A DNA stretch of 13,960 nucleotides, from NCBI GenBank assembly GCA_023128635.1, contig JAGMDP010000072.1, forward strand, positions 1 to 13,960, in the 5' to 3' direction. This document shows positions 6,028-12,713 of the stretch, one piece after another. The notes beneath the pieces are model-generated. The model was given only the letters and a program-made list of their open reading frames with translations. It ran no database searches and was not told where the DNA came from. Each line of letters begins with the position of its first letter. Positions within the stretch are counted from its first letter, which is position 1. This DNA comes from Candidatus Heimdallarchaeota archaeon (lineage in GTDB: Archaea; Asgardarchaeota; Heimdallarchaeia; JABLTI01). A program made the position numbers and the translations under genes.

Positions 6028-6606
6028 ATGAAAGAGAGAAAAAATAATGTGAGTTTGGAAAGAAAAATGGCAGCAAGTACAAAAAAAGTTGGAGTAGTAA
6101 TTACGGTTATAGTCATTAGTTCAATGATTATTGTGGGAACGGGAATTGGCATCTGGTTGGGTGTTAGATCAAATTTGCATCCAGATCCTGGGTGGACTCT
6201 TAAAATAACTGGTAATATTCGAGGTGGAAATACAACCATAACTATGAGTGAAATCATCAATATGCCTGCGTATAAAGCTGTATATGAAATAAGAGCCAAA
6301 ACAAATGTAAATTATACTTTTCAAGGAGCTATTTTAGCAAATCTCTTCCAAGATGTGATTAATATTGATCCAAGTGCAGAAAATGTCACCTTTATTGCAG
6401 TTGATGAGTATCAATGGACTTTTCCGATAATTGAAATTCAAAACAACAATACATACATCTTAGCATATTTGCAAAACAATCAATATCTAGATAGCTTTGA
6501 CGATGGCGGTAATGGATACCTATGGTTAATAGTCCCAAATTATGATGAAAATGATTTCAATGGTCAAAGATGTGTGAAAAACACAATAGAAATACATTTC
6601 GAATAG
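6028..6606 (+). CDS. Membrane-anchored sulfite-oxidase-fold (molybdopterin-binding type) protein A
   Basis: A 192-residue protein with one N-terminal membrane segment (about 21-45) and an extracellular domain of about 140 residues. The domain matches the short form of the oxidoreductase molybdopterin-binding (SUOX/YedY) fold: LKITG strand, MSEIINMPAY, the YTFQGAILANLF helix region, VTFIAVDEYQWTF, ILAYLQNNQYL, and the C-terminal GGNGYLWLIVP followed by NGQRCVKNTIEIHF. The usual Mo-ligating cysteine after the first strand-helix unit is absent. The only cysteine is C182, where the family normally has tryptophan in its W-V-K motif. Four N-glycosylation sequons (N68, N95, N119, N140) fit an exterior domain. 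It is the first gene of a five-gene operon with ECF transporter parts, and a paralogue lies three genes on. Redox activity is doubtful; ligand or cofactor binding is more likely. The specific role is unknown. Confidence 0.85.
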   Translation: MKERKNNVSLERKMAASTKKVGVVITVIVISSMIIVGTGIGIWLGVRSNLHPDPGWTLKITGNIRGGNTTITMSEIINMPAYKAVYEIRAKTNVNYTFQGAILANLFQDVINIDPSAENVTFIAVDEYQWTFPIIEIQNNNTYILAYLQNNQYLDSFDDGGNGYLWLIVPNYDENDFNGQRCVKNTIEIHFE

Positions 6607-6609
6607 AAA

Positions 6610-6626
6610 TCGAAGTTCATCTTCGA
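6610..6626 (+). other. Small hairpin between the first two genes of the ECF operon
   Basis: TCGAAG and CTTCGA form a 6-bp perfect stem with a 5-base loop, three bases after the upstream stop codon. No T-run follows, so it is not a convincing terminator. It could trim or stabilise the first cistron relative to the rest of the operon. It may be chance. Confidence 0.25.
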
Positions 6627-6654
6627 ATCTATTAATTCAAAACTAATTGTTTGG

Positions 6655-7524
6655 TTGACTAATAAATTGGCTTTCATTCAAAGTTCTACCAGAGTTAAAA
6701 CTAGAAAAACTCTCTCACTCGATCCTAGAACTAAATTGCTTATGCTTTTCGCAGTATCAGTTTTTTCATTCATGATTGAAAATATGTACTTGCTTTTGTT
6801 TCTCCTCAATATTATGTTAATCATAGTTATTATCTCTCGAGTAGATATTAAAAAAATAATAAGATATGTGAAGCCAACTTTTTGGTTAATTCCAACTATT
6901 TTTGTCATTCAGTTATTAGCCTGGGATAGTCTTACAGGCAATTTTATTGATATCCCTGTGGACTTTGGTTTTTTATCCCATATGGTAGTAAATGAGAGGA
7001 CATTTTCAATTAGTGTTGAGGCACTAATATTCGCATCAAATTCATGTCTAAGAATACTAAACTTGGCAGTTGGTTCCAGTTTATTTAGTTTAACAACGAA
7101 TTCAAATGATTATTTGCAGTCTTTAACAAAAATTGGGTTCCCATTTGAAATTGCTTTTACAACTGGACTTGTTATTTATTTCTTACCTTTAGTAGTATCA
7201 GAGACTACAGAAATGAGACTTTCTTTGGAGACCAGAGGAGTTAGTATTAATAGAGGAAATATTATCTCGAGATTAAGGAATTTCAAGATTCTCGCTACAG
7301 CAATTTTAATGAATTTTATTGAGAAATCAAAATATCAAGCAATTGCATTAGAGTCTCGAGGATTTAATTCCGGGAGAAAACGCACTTATTACCGGAAATT
7401 AACGTTTGGTCTTTTTGATATCTTTATTACAATTTTAATTCTTGGTTTGATAGCAGGAATTTGTTATGTGTTTCGAGTGGAATTAGTGACATTTTTCTCA
7501 GGATTATGGTTAGGTTTTAGCTAG
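6655..7524 (+). CDS. ECF transporter transmembrane component (EcfT/CbiQ family)
   Basis: A 289-residue integral membrane protein. Family knowledge: EcfT is the coupling subunit of energy-coupling-factor importers, linking two ABC ATPases to a substrate-binding S component. Diagnostic features are the N-terminal LSLDPRTKLL (20-29), about five membrane segments (roughly 27-60 as a pair, 74-90, 122-146, 165-182 and 250-285), and the two cytoplasmic coupling motifs ETRG (192-195) and ESRG (233-236), which are the paired A/S-R-G motifs that contact the ATPases. The start is a TTG at 6655; the next ATG would remove the conserved DPRTKL region, so TTG is preferred although no clear ribosome site precedes it. 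It sits in the middle of a five-gene operon whose last gene encodes an S component. The ATPase subunit (EcfA) is not in the window and must be supplied from elsewhere or shared. Confidence 0.92.
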   Translation: MTNKLAFIQSSTRVKTRKTLSLDPRTKLLMLFAVSVFSFMIENMYLLLFLLNIMLIIVIISRVDIKKIIRYVKPTFWLIPTIFVIQLLAWDSLTGNFIDIPVDFGFLSHMVVNERTFSISVEALIFASNSCLRILNLAVGSSLFSLTTNSNDYLQSLTKIGFPFEIAFTTGLVIYFLPLVVSETTEMRLSLETRGVSINRGNIISRLRNFKILATAILMNFIEKSKYQAIALESRGFNSGRKRTYYRKLTFGLFDIFITILILGLIAGICYVFRVELVTFFSGLWLGFS

Positions 7525-7530
7525 GAGTGA

Positions 7531-8322
7531 ATGATAATGTTAACAAGATTTATTGGAATAACTGGTCCGAAAAAATCGGGGAAAACAACTGCAATAGAAG
7601 CTTTAGTGCCAATTCTACAGAAGAAGAATCTTCGAATTGGTACAGTGAAAGTTGCTTTTAGAGATGTTTCTATTGATGTCGATCGAGAGCATTATGATGT
7701 TATTAGACATAGACAAAGTTCTCCTGAATTAACTTTATTTAAATCAGGGATTGAAACAGTGATTTTCAGAAATGAAAAACACTCATTGAGGGAAGCTCTA
7801 AAAATTATCAGTAAAGATTTAGATATTGTCCTTCTCGAGGGTTTTAAGGAGGATTTAGAAGGAATACCTCAAATTACTATGCTAAAAGAAGCTGGGCAAG
7901 AAAAGGAATACATAGGTGATTATACTGTTGCTTTATCCTCTATTCCGGAGTTTTCCATAAAAAGCAAACATGACTTATTTATTCAGTATGATAAATTAGC
8001 AAAAACAGTGAAAGAAAAGGCGTTGCCGCTTTTTCCTGAATTAGATTGTGGACACTGTGGATATAGCACATGTCAAGAGTTAATGAAAGAAGTTATTCAT
8101 GGGAAGAAAAAAGTGGAGGATTGTGAAGTTTTAGAGTTAGAAGATTCCTTTGTAATTCTCAAAGCAAATGATAAGATTGTTCCCTGTAAACCTTTTATTC
8201 AAGATCTCATCAAAAATGTGGTTTCTGGCATTCTTGCCTCTTTAAAAGTTGAAGAAGAAGAGCTCTCAAGTGTTGAAATACAAATTTCGTATGAACCAAA
8301 GAATGTGAAAAATAATGAATAG
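7531..8322 (+). CDS. MobB-like P-loop protein with C-terminal 4Fe-4S motif
   Basis: A 263-residue cytoplasmic protein in two parts. Residues 1-165 are a MobB-type P-loop NTPase: ITGPKKSGKTT with Walker A lysine K18, followed by a helix and RIGTVKVAF (35-43). An acidic DVDREHYDVIRHR region comes next, then Walker B-like IVLLEGFKED (99-108), as in MobB proteins that assist molybdopterin guanine dinucleotide formation. Residues 170-200 carry C173-x2-C176-x4-C181-x16-C198, the spacing of the FeS (PF04060-type) 4Fe-4S domain. A GGAG ribosome site overlaps the upstream stop codon. It is three bases from the first ATG but nine from a second ATG at 7537, so 7537 may be the true start. It lies between two SUOX-fold proteins and ECF parts, linking the operon to molybdenum or tungsten cofactors. 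The biochemical role of the fusion is inferred. Confidence 0.88.
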   Translation: MIMLTRFIGITGPKKSGKTTAIEALVPILQKKNLRIGTVKVAFRDVSIDVDREHYDVIRHRQSSPELTLFKSGIETVIFRNEKHSLREALKIISKDLDIVLLEGFKEDLEGIPQITMLKEAGQEKEYIGDYTVALSSIPEFSIKSKHDLFIQYDKLAKTVKEKALPLFPELDCGHCGYSTCQELMKEVIHGKKKVEDCEVLELEDSFVILKANDKIVPCKPFIQDLIKNVVSGILASLKVEEEELSSVEIQISYEPKNVKNNE

Positions 8323-8839
8323 GAAAACAATAGCAATAATTGTAGCAATCAACGTTATTCTAGTCACTACGATTGTTACCCTATATTTCACCGTATGGCT
8401 CCCATCAAGTAGTGGGGATGATGGATTCCTAACGATTACTGGGCTACCAACAGAGGATATCAAGCTGAACATCACTCAATTAGAGAGTTTACCAAATATC
8501 TCTCGAGAATATTATTTGCAAGGTAGTGAGACATTTTCAGCAAATTATACCGGCGTTTCTATTTTTTACTTGGTGACTCAAGTAGCTAACTATACTGAAA
8601 ATATAACCGCAAGAGTGATTGCTAGTGATAATTTTGCGTATACTCTAAGTTTTGATGATATTAATCAAACTCGTGATATTATCATTGCCTACAAGAAAAA
8701 TGGAGAGTATATGGATGGAAAATCGCTTGATGGTGAAGGCCCTCTTAGATTGATCATTCCACAAAGATTTCCAGGAGAATTCAATGGTCAATTCTGTGTG
8801 AAGTTTGTCGTAGTTCTCGAGATAATAGTAAACGAATAG
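8315..8839 (+). CDS. Membrane-anchored sulfite-oxidase-fold (molybdopterin-binding type) protein B
   Basis: A 174-residue paralogue of the first operon gene. A membrane segment spans about 5-28, then an exterior SUOX-fold domain follows: FLTITGL, NITQLESLP, NYTGVSIFYLV, ITARVIASDNFAYTL, IIIAYKKNGEYMD, DGEGPLRLIIP, and the C-terminal FNGQFCVK with a final hydrophobic strand. Six N-glycosylation sequons (N52, N61, N77, N92, N96, N117) crowd the exterior domain. The only cysteine is C161 in NGQ-x-CVK, the same place as in paralogue A. The GPLR and P-x-x-F-x-G-x-F elements are closer to the canonical family than in A. Its ATG overlaps the end of the MobB-like gene by eight bases, so translation is likely coupled. 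It is probably a non-enzymatic binding or sensing protein working with the ECF transporter, but the ligand is unknown. Confidence 0.87.
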   Translation: MNRKTIAIIVAINVILVTTIVTLYFTVWLPSSSGDDGFLTITGLPTEDIKLNITQLESLPNISREYYLQGSETFSANYTGVSIFYLVTQVANYTENITARVIASDNFAYTLSFDDINQTRDIIIAYKKNGEYMDGKSLDGEGPLRLIIPQRFPGEFNGQFCVKFVVVLEIIVNE

Positions 8840-8878
8840 TATCAAAGATGAGAAACAAAACAAGTTGGTTTGGGAAAT

Positions 8879-9472
8879 ATGAAAAGATACAGTACCTCTG
8901 ATCTAATAATAATTGCAGTAATGGCAGCCATAGGTCTAGGGACAAAACAAATCGTACGACCATTAGTATCCTTAATTAGTGTTCCATTAGGTATTCCTGG
9001 TGGAGCTATAGTTGGAGGATTTTACATGCTTTGGTTAGTCCTCACAAAAAGACTTGCTCCAAAGACAGGATCCGGGTTTCTTTTTGGATTAACTCAAGCG
9101 TTAGTTGTTATGATTTTACCTTTCGGTTCACATGGTATTTTCACAATAATTACCTATTCTCTTCCAGGCTTGGCAGTTGATATAGTTGATTTCCTTTTTC
9201 AATCAAAAAACAATACGGTATTGTGTTCATTAGTCGAAGGAGCTATTGCAAATTTCGTGGGTTCACTTTCGGTACTTATTTTGATTTTTAGATTAGAATG
9301 GAGATTAACGCTTTTCATATCATTGATTGCATTACTAACTGGGAACATTGGAGGAATCATAGCTCATTACATAGCAAAACAAATTGCAGGAATGATAACT
9401 ACGGAAACAGTGCCTGATATAAAAGAAATTGAAGAAGAATTACCGGTTAAAGATAAATCTTCTACAAGTTAA
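8879..9472 (+). CDS. ECF transporter substrate-binding (S) component
   Basis: A small integral membrane protein (197 residues from the ATG; 200 if the TTG at 8870 is used). About five to six hydrophobic helices lie between residues 6 and 172, followed by a short acidic tail. Features typical of S components are the short N-terminal tail leading straight into a helix, the LGIPGGAIVGGFYMLW stretch (37-52), a small-residue-rich FGLTQALVVMILPFGSHG region, and the glycine-rich last helix with LLTGNIGGIIAH. These resemble YkoE/ThiW-like thiamine-precursor S components in general style, but not closely enough to name a substrate. It is the last gene of the operon that includes EcfT, so the two probably form one importer. 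Its true ligand may be related to the molybdenum cofactor given the neighbours; this is inference. It converges with the amidohydrolase gene, 21 bases away. Confidence 0.85.
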   Translation: MKRYSTSDLIIIAVMAAIGLGTKQIVRPLVSLISVPLGIPGGAIVGGFYMLWLVLTKRLAPKTGSGFLFGLTQALVVMILPFGSHGIFTIITYSLPGLAVDIVDFLFQSKNNTVLCSLVEGAIANFVGSLSVLILIFRLEWRLTLFISLIALLTGNIGGIIAHYIAKQIAGMITTETVPDIKEIEEELPVKDKSSTS

Positions 9473-9493
9473 TACCAAGTAATTTATTTTGGA

Positions 9494-11053
9494 TTAATGT
9501 TCGTAGACTATTTCTCCACCTAAAAAGGTCATAAGAACCTGAACATCTTTTACTGCATTTGGCTCTATTTGATAGAGATTCTTCTCTAAAACAACAAAAT
9601 CAGCTAGTTTGCCAACTTCTAAAGAACCCTTGATATTCTCTTCGAAACTTGAATATGCTGCAGCCATAGTATAATGATAAATTGCTTCTTCAACAGTGAT
9701 CCTTATGTCGTCAATCGGATGAGTAACTACAGACCATATCCCAAAAAGAGGACTTAAAGGCATATTATCAGAACCAAAGGAAAGTTTAGCTTTCGAATCA
9801 ATGATTTTCCGAAAATTGTTTAGCAGTTTATACTTCTCTGATCCCAATCTGATTTCATATAGCTGACCTGGTCTACCCCATCGTCCTGGGAAGTTTGGTT
9901 GCATGGATAAAACGATACCTAGTTTGTTTGCTCTCGCTAATTTTTCATCTAACAAATACTCCGCATGTTCAATGCGATGCCTTCCAGCAGTTATAATTTC
10001 TGGTTTATTGATTCGCTCAAATGTATCAAGAACCAAATCAATGGCTTCATCACCAATAGCATGAGTAACCGTTTGCCAATTATTCTCTATTGCTTTTTGA
10101 ATGGTTGCCTGAAAAACATCTTTTTCGATATAGAAATCTCCCGTTGTTGAAGAGTCATCAAAATATGCCTTATAAAGTTTAGCAGTTCGTGCTCCAAGTG
10201 AACCGTCAGTGAATATTTTTACCCCACCTAGTTTTAAGATTTCATCACCAAAACCAGACTTTAAACCAGCTTCAAGATAATGGTCAAAAGAATCTAGAGG
10301 GATATTCATATTTACTCTAACTGTGAGTTGATTCTTATTGCGAGCAGAAATATAAGATTTCACACACATAATGGGCAAATTATCAGTAATTGAGGTGATG
10401 CCCAATGAATTTGCTAACTCATTGGCTATAGGAATTGCTTCATCTATATCATTTTGTGTCTTCTTTAATTTAGGATTATCAGCGACACGATGACTAAGAG
10501 GTGATGCTATAACTCCTGTAGGTTTCTTTGTTTCTTGATCAATCTCCAAATCAGGTTCATCCCAAGAAATTTCAAGTTCTTTGAGACCGAGACTGTTTAC
10601 AACAGCCATATGCCCACAAACTCGTCGAATATACAAAGGATTATCCGGAGCAATTTCATCTAATTCAGTCAAAGTTAGATAGCGTTTATCTTCCCAATTG
10701 CTTTCATCCCATCTATCTCCGAAAACCCACTTACCTTTTGGTGTTTCTTTTACTCTTTCTTCAATTTTTTCGAGAGCTTCCTTAGGAGATTGCACTTTAT
10801 CTAAAGATACATCTTTGGATTTTGAAGCCATACTAAGTAAATGGGTATGAGTGTCATTAAAGCCTGGACACAGAAATTTTCCTTTCAAATCAAGGACTTT
10901 TTTTGCACTAGAGTATTCCTTAGTTATTTCTGAATTACTACCAATTGCGATAATTTTCCCGTCATTTACTGCCAGTGCATCAGCTTGTGGCTGTTTTTTA
11001 TTCATAGTCACAATAAAGGCATTTTTCACAACAAGATCAATTTCATTTGTCAT
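9494..11053 (-). CDS. YtcJ-type metal-dependent amidohydrolase (Amidohydro_3 family)
   Basis: A 519-residue enzyme of the amidohydrolase superfamily. Positions are counted from the ATG at 11053. Metal-site signatures: GFNDTHTH with H69 and H71, the bridging lysine region GGVKIFTDGSLGAR (K279), THAIGDEA (H331), RIEHAEY (H363) and FGSDNMPLSP (D429). A beta-sandwich composite domain is formed by the N-terminal strands (LVVKNAFIVTM, KIIAIG) and the C-terminal GSLEVGKLADFVVLEKN. Members hydrolyse amide or ester-like bonds in varied substrates; the substrate here is not deducible. The frame extends to a TTG at 11110, which would add 19 residues including a hydrophobic YNLKFLILLLIK. The ATG start matches the family start better, so the cytoplasmic form is preferred. 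It is downstream of and on the same strand as a zinc-ribbon membrane protein gene, with 49 bases between them. Confidence 0.93.
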   Translation of the reverse strand: MTNEIDLVVKNAFIVTMNKKQPQADALAVNDGKIIAIGSNSEITKEYSSAKKVLDLKGKFLCPGFNDTHTHLLSMASKSKDVSLDKVQSPKEALEKIEERVKETPKGKWVFGDRWDESNWEDKRYLTLTELDEIAPDNPLYIRRVCGHMAVVNSLGLKELEISWDEPDLEIDQETKKPTGVIASPLSHRVADNPKLKKTQNDIDEAIPIANELANSLGITSITDNLPIMCVKSYISARNKNQLTVRVNMNIPLDSFDHYLEAGLKSGFGDEILKLGGVKIFTDGSLGARTAKLYKAYFDDSSTTGDFYIEKDVFQATIQKAIENNWQTVTHAIGDEAIDLVLDTFERINKPEIITAGRHRIEHAEYLLDEKLARANKLGIVLSMQPNFPGRWGRPGQLYEIRLGSEKYKLLNNFRKIIDSKAKLSFGSDNMPLSPLFGIWSVVTHPIDDIRITVEEAIYHYTMAAAYSSFEENIKGSLEVGKLADFVVLEKNLYQIEPNAVKDVQVLMTFLGGEIVYEH

Positions 11054-11102
11054 TTTTATCAGCAACAGAATTAGAAATTTCAGATTATAGAGTTTTTCCT
11101 CA

Positions 11103-12224
11103 CTAATCAAATAACCGATACAACAATCCGAGGATGAAGGCTAAAAATATGTAAAGAAAAATCCTAAAGATATAGCGGAAAATGGGATTTCTTTGAATGA
11201 TATTTCTGCTGCTTTCAATAACATCCATTGTTGGAACTTTGGGTTCCTGATAGTCTGTTAAACTCTTTTCTATTTGTGAGTAAGTATCTTGTTTTTCGAT
11301 ATTTTGTAATGCTTTCTGATACTTTTGATTATAGATATAGAATTCATTCAAAAATTCATTATCAATAGAATCTTTGGCAAGTTCCTTAGTAATTCGTTCT
11401 TGTAGCAATTTTATACCATACTTATTATCTGTAATCAGAGAAAGTTCAACTAAAAGAGAAATACCAGAGGGTGGTGCTTGATCAATTACTTCACGAATAT
11501 ATTTTTCTTCTTTTGGTTCATCAATCTCTGCAACAAGCAATTCTATGAACTCTTTTGGATTAGTATCAATTCTGCTACTAATATCGACAAACCAATTTGT
11601 GGGCAAATTTGTAGGTTGAAAAATAGTTACTTGCAATAATCCGCGAATTAAATCAGAATCAACACTTATGTTTTTTCCGAAATATTTTAACACAACATCA
11701 AATGCTTGCATTTCAGCAGTTATTGAATATCGATATAATGCAGCAAGAAGTTTCTCTCGTTTTGTTAGACCAAAGAAAACAGCATCTTCTAAAAATCGAC
11801 CGAAAAATAGCAGGAAAATTATTTCAAGACAACCTATAATTAGACAAATATTTATTGAGAGTTTATCAAACACTACACCAATAATACAAACAATGAACAA
11901 AAGTCCAAATACAACATAACTTCCAATTAAAACATAATTGAAGATTCTTTCTCGCCAGCAAATCTTACAAACTTCATATGTTCCCTTTCTCGTTAGTCGT
12001 TCTGATAAATCAGATAGTTTCTCAAGATCTTCTTCTGAACTATCTTCGGTGTTAATTCCAGACCTTAATGGAAAATTACATTGTTCGCAACGAACTATTT
12101 CGGATCCCAATTCTTTAGTACTCAATTCAAGTTCATTATTTGTTAAACACTTCTTAACAAAAAAGCTTTGGTCGATTGTTTCTTTGCTCTGTGGCTGTGT
12201 TTTTTGTAAGGAATCGAATGCCAT
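11103..12224 (-). CDS. Zinc-ribbon membrane protein of unknown function
   Basis: A 373-residue protein I cannot assign to a family. The N-terminal 45 residues are polar and low-complexity. A treble-clef or zinc-ribbon-like site follows: C46-x2-C49 and C86-x2-C89, separated by an acidic loop. Two membrane segments come next (about 97-119 and 123-143), then a large helical cytoplasmic region (150-330) rich in leucine, isoleucine and charged residues, possibly a helical-repeat domain. A C-terminal membrane segment (about 350-370) ends the protein. The paired CxxC motifs and membrane anchoring suggest a scaffold or sensor. The ATG has GGTG eight bases upstream. It lies between a small unknown gene and the amidohydrolase on one strand and may form an operon with both; there is no evidence of shared function. 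Three membrane passes would place the zinc site and the C-terminus on opposite sides if all are real. Confidence 0.85.
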   Translation of the reverse strand: MAFDSLQKTQPQSKETIDQSFFVKKCLTNNELELSTKELGSEIVRCEQCNFPLRSGINTEDSSEEDLEKLSDLSERLTRKGTYEVCKICWRERIFNYVLIGSYVVFGLLFIVCIIGVVFDKLSINICLIIGCLEIIFLLFFGRFLEDAVFFGLTKREKLLAALYRYSITAEMQAFDVVLKYFGKNISVDSDLIRGLLQVTIFQPTNLPTNWFVDISSRIDTNPKEFIELLVAEIDEPKEEKYIREVIDQAPPSGISLLVELSLITDNKYGIKLLQERITKELAKDSIDNEFLNEFYIYNQKYQKALQNIEKQDTYSQIEKSLTDYQEPKVPTMDVIESSRNIIQRNPIFRYIFRIFLYIFLAFILGLLYRLFD

Positions 12225-12265
12225 AATAATACACCAAGAAATTTGTAGAATATAATTATTTTAGA

Positions 12266-12523
12266 TCATTTTTGCTTGGATCCATTTTTTAGCTTCTTCA
12301 AAATAGCTAGTGCTTTTTGTAGAATAATACGAGAAGAAAACATTTCATTAAATGTTGTATCATCATCAATAGTATTACTTATTGTTCGTACAAATTCAAT
12401 AAAATCTGGCGAATTTATAAGATCATTAACCTCAGCTGAGTTCTCGAGTAAATGCTCTTGAATTTCTTCATGAGGAATTTTACTTCTTGGCTGAATTTTC
12501 TTTATCTCTTGGTGTTTAGACAT
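12266..12523 (-). CDS. Small helical protein of unknown function
   Basis: An 85-residue protein from the ATG at 12523; an in-frame TTG at 12532 would add three residues. I do not recognise it. It is soluble and mostly helical by composition: an N-terminal basic tail (KKIQPRSKIP), an acidic helix (HEEIQEHLLENSAEVNDLI), a hydrophobic helix (FIEFVRTIS), and a C-terminal helix with a lysine-rich end (ILQKALAILKKLKNGSKQK). There are no cysteines or membrane segments. It is 41 bases upstream of the zinc-ribbon membrane protein gene on the same strand, probably the first gene of that transcript. It is divergent from the Ras/Rab-like GTPase across a 190-base spacer, so an interaction with either neighbour is possible. 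That is context only. Confidence 0.7.
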   Translation of the reverse strand: MSKHQEIKKIQPRSKIPHEEIQEHLLENSAEVNDLINSPDFIEFVRTISNTIDDDTTFNEMFSSRIILQKALAILKKLKNGSKQK

Positions 12524-12567
12524 AGTTATCAAAGAGAATTATAGCAAATCTCTATTAAAACACCCGT

Positions 12568-12576
12568 AATATAAAA
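12568..12576 (-). promoter_or_regulatory. Candidate TATA box for the minus-strand small gene and zinc-ribbon gene
   Basis: The minus strand reads TTTTATATT after a T-run, about 45 bases upstream of the ATG at 12523. The predicted start of transcription would be about 20 bases before the ATG. Called by eye in an AT-rich spacer. Confidence 0.35.
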
Positions 12577-12630
12577 AAAAAAGTAAATTCTTATTGAATT
12601 TCATCAGTTTTGCTAAAATCAACAAGTTTT

Positions 12631-12638
12631 TTTATAAG
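12631..12638 (+). promoter_or_regulatory. Candidate TATA box for the Ras/Rab-like GTPase gene
   Basis: TTTATAAG, preceded by further T residues, is a good archaeal TATA element. It is about 78 bases upstream of the GTG start and would give a leader of roughly 50 bases that contains the ribosome site at 12702-12707. Confidence 0.45.
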
Positions 12639-12701
12639 AAGAATACTCTAACGAAGCAAAGAGAAGACCAATGGTCAAAAAAGATAGTTTGAAATATTAA
12701 T

Positions 12702-12707
12702 AGGTGG
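12702..12707 (+). promoter_or_regulatory. Ribosome binding site fixing the GTG start of the Ras/Rab-like GTPase
   Basis: AGGTGG lies six bases before the GTG at 12714. The spacing is ideal, and the coding frame then opens directly with the first GTPase beta strand, so the GTG start is well supported. Confidence 0.65.
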
Positions 12708-12713
12708 AAAGCA

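Noticed and set aside
6607..6654. Possible tRNA-like or terminator structure around TCGAAG/CTTCGA
   Set aside because: It has only a single 6-bp stem, no cloverleaf and no T-run, so it is kept only as a low-confidence hairpin.
8645..8963. Minus-strand open frames behind the SUOX-fold B and S-component genes
   Set aside because: They are antisense to clear members of an operon with tight spacing.
11054..11110. N-terminal extension of the amidohydrolase from a TTG with a hydrophobic stretch resembling a signal peptide
   Set aside because: The ATG at 11053 matches the usual family start directly before the first strand, and the extension overlaps the upstream gene's end.
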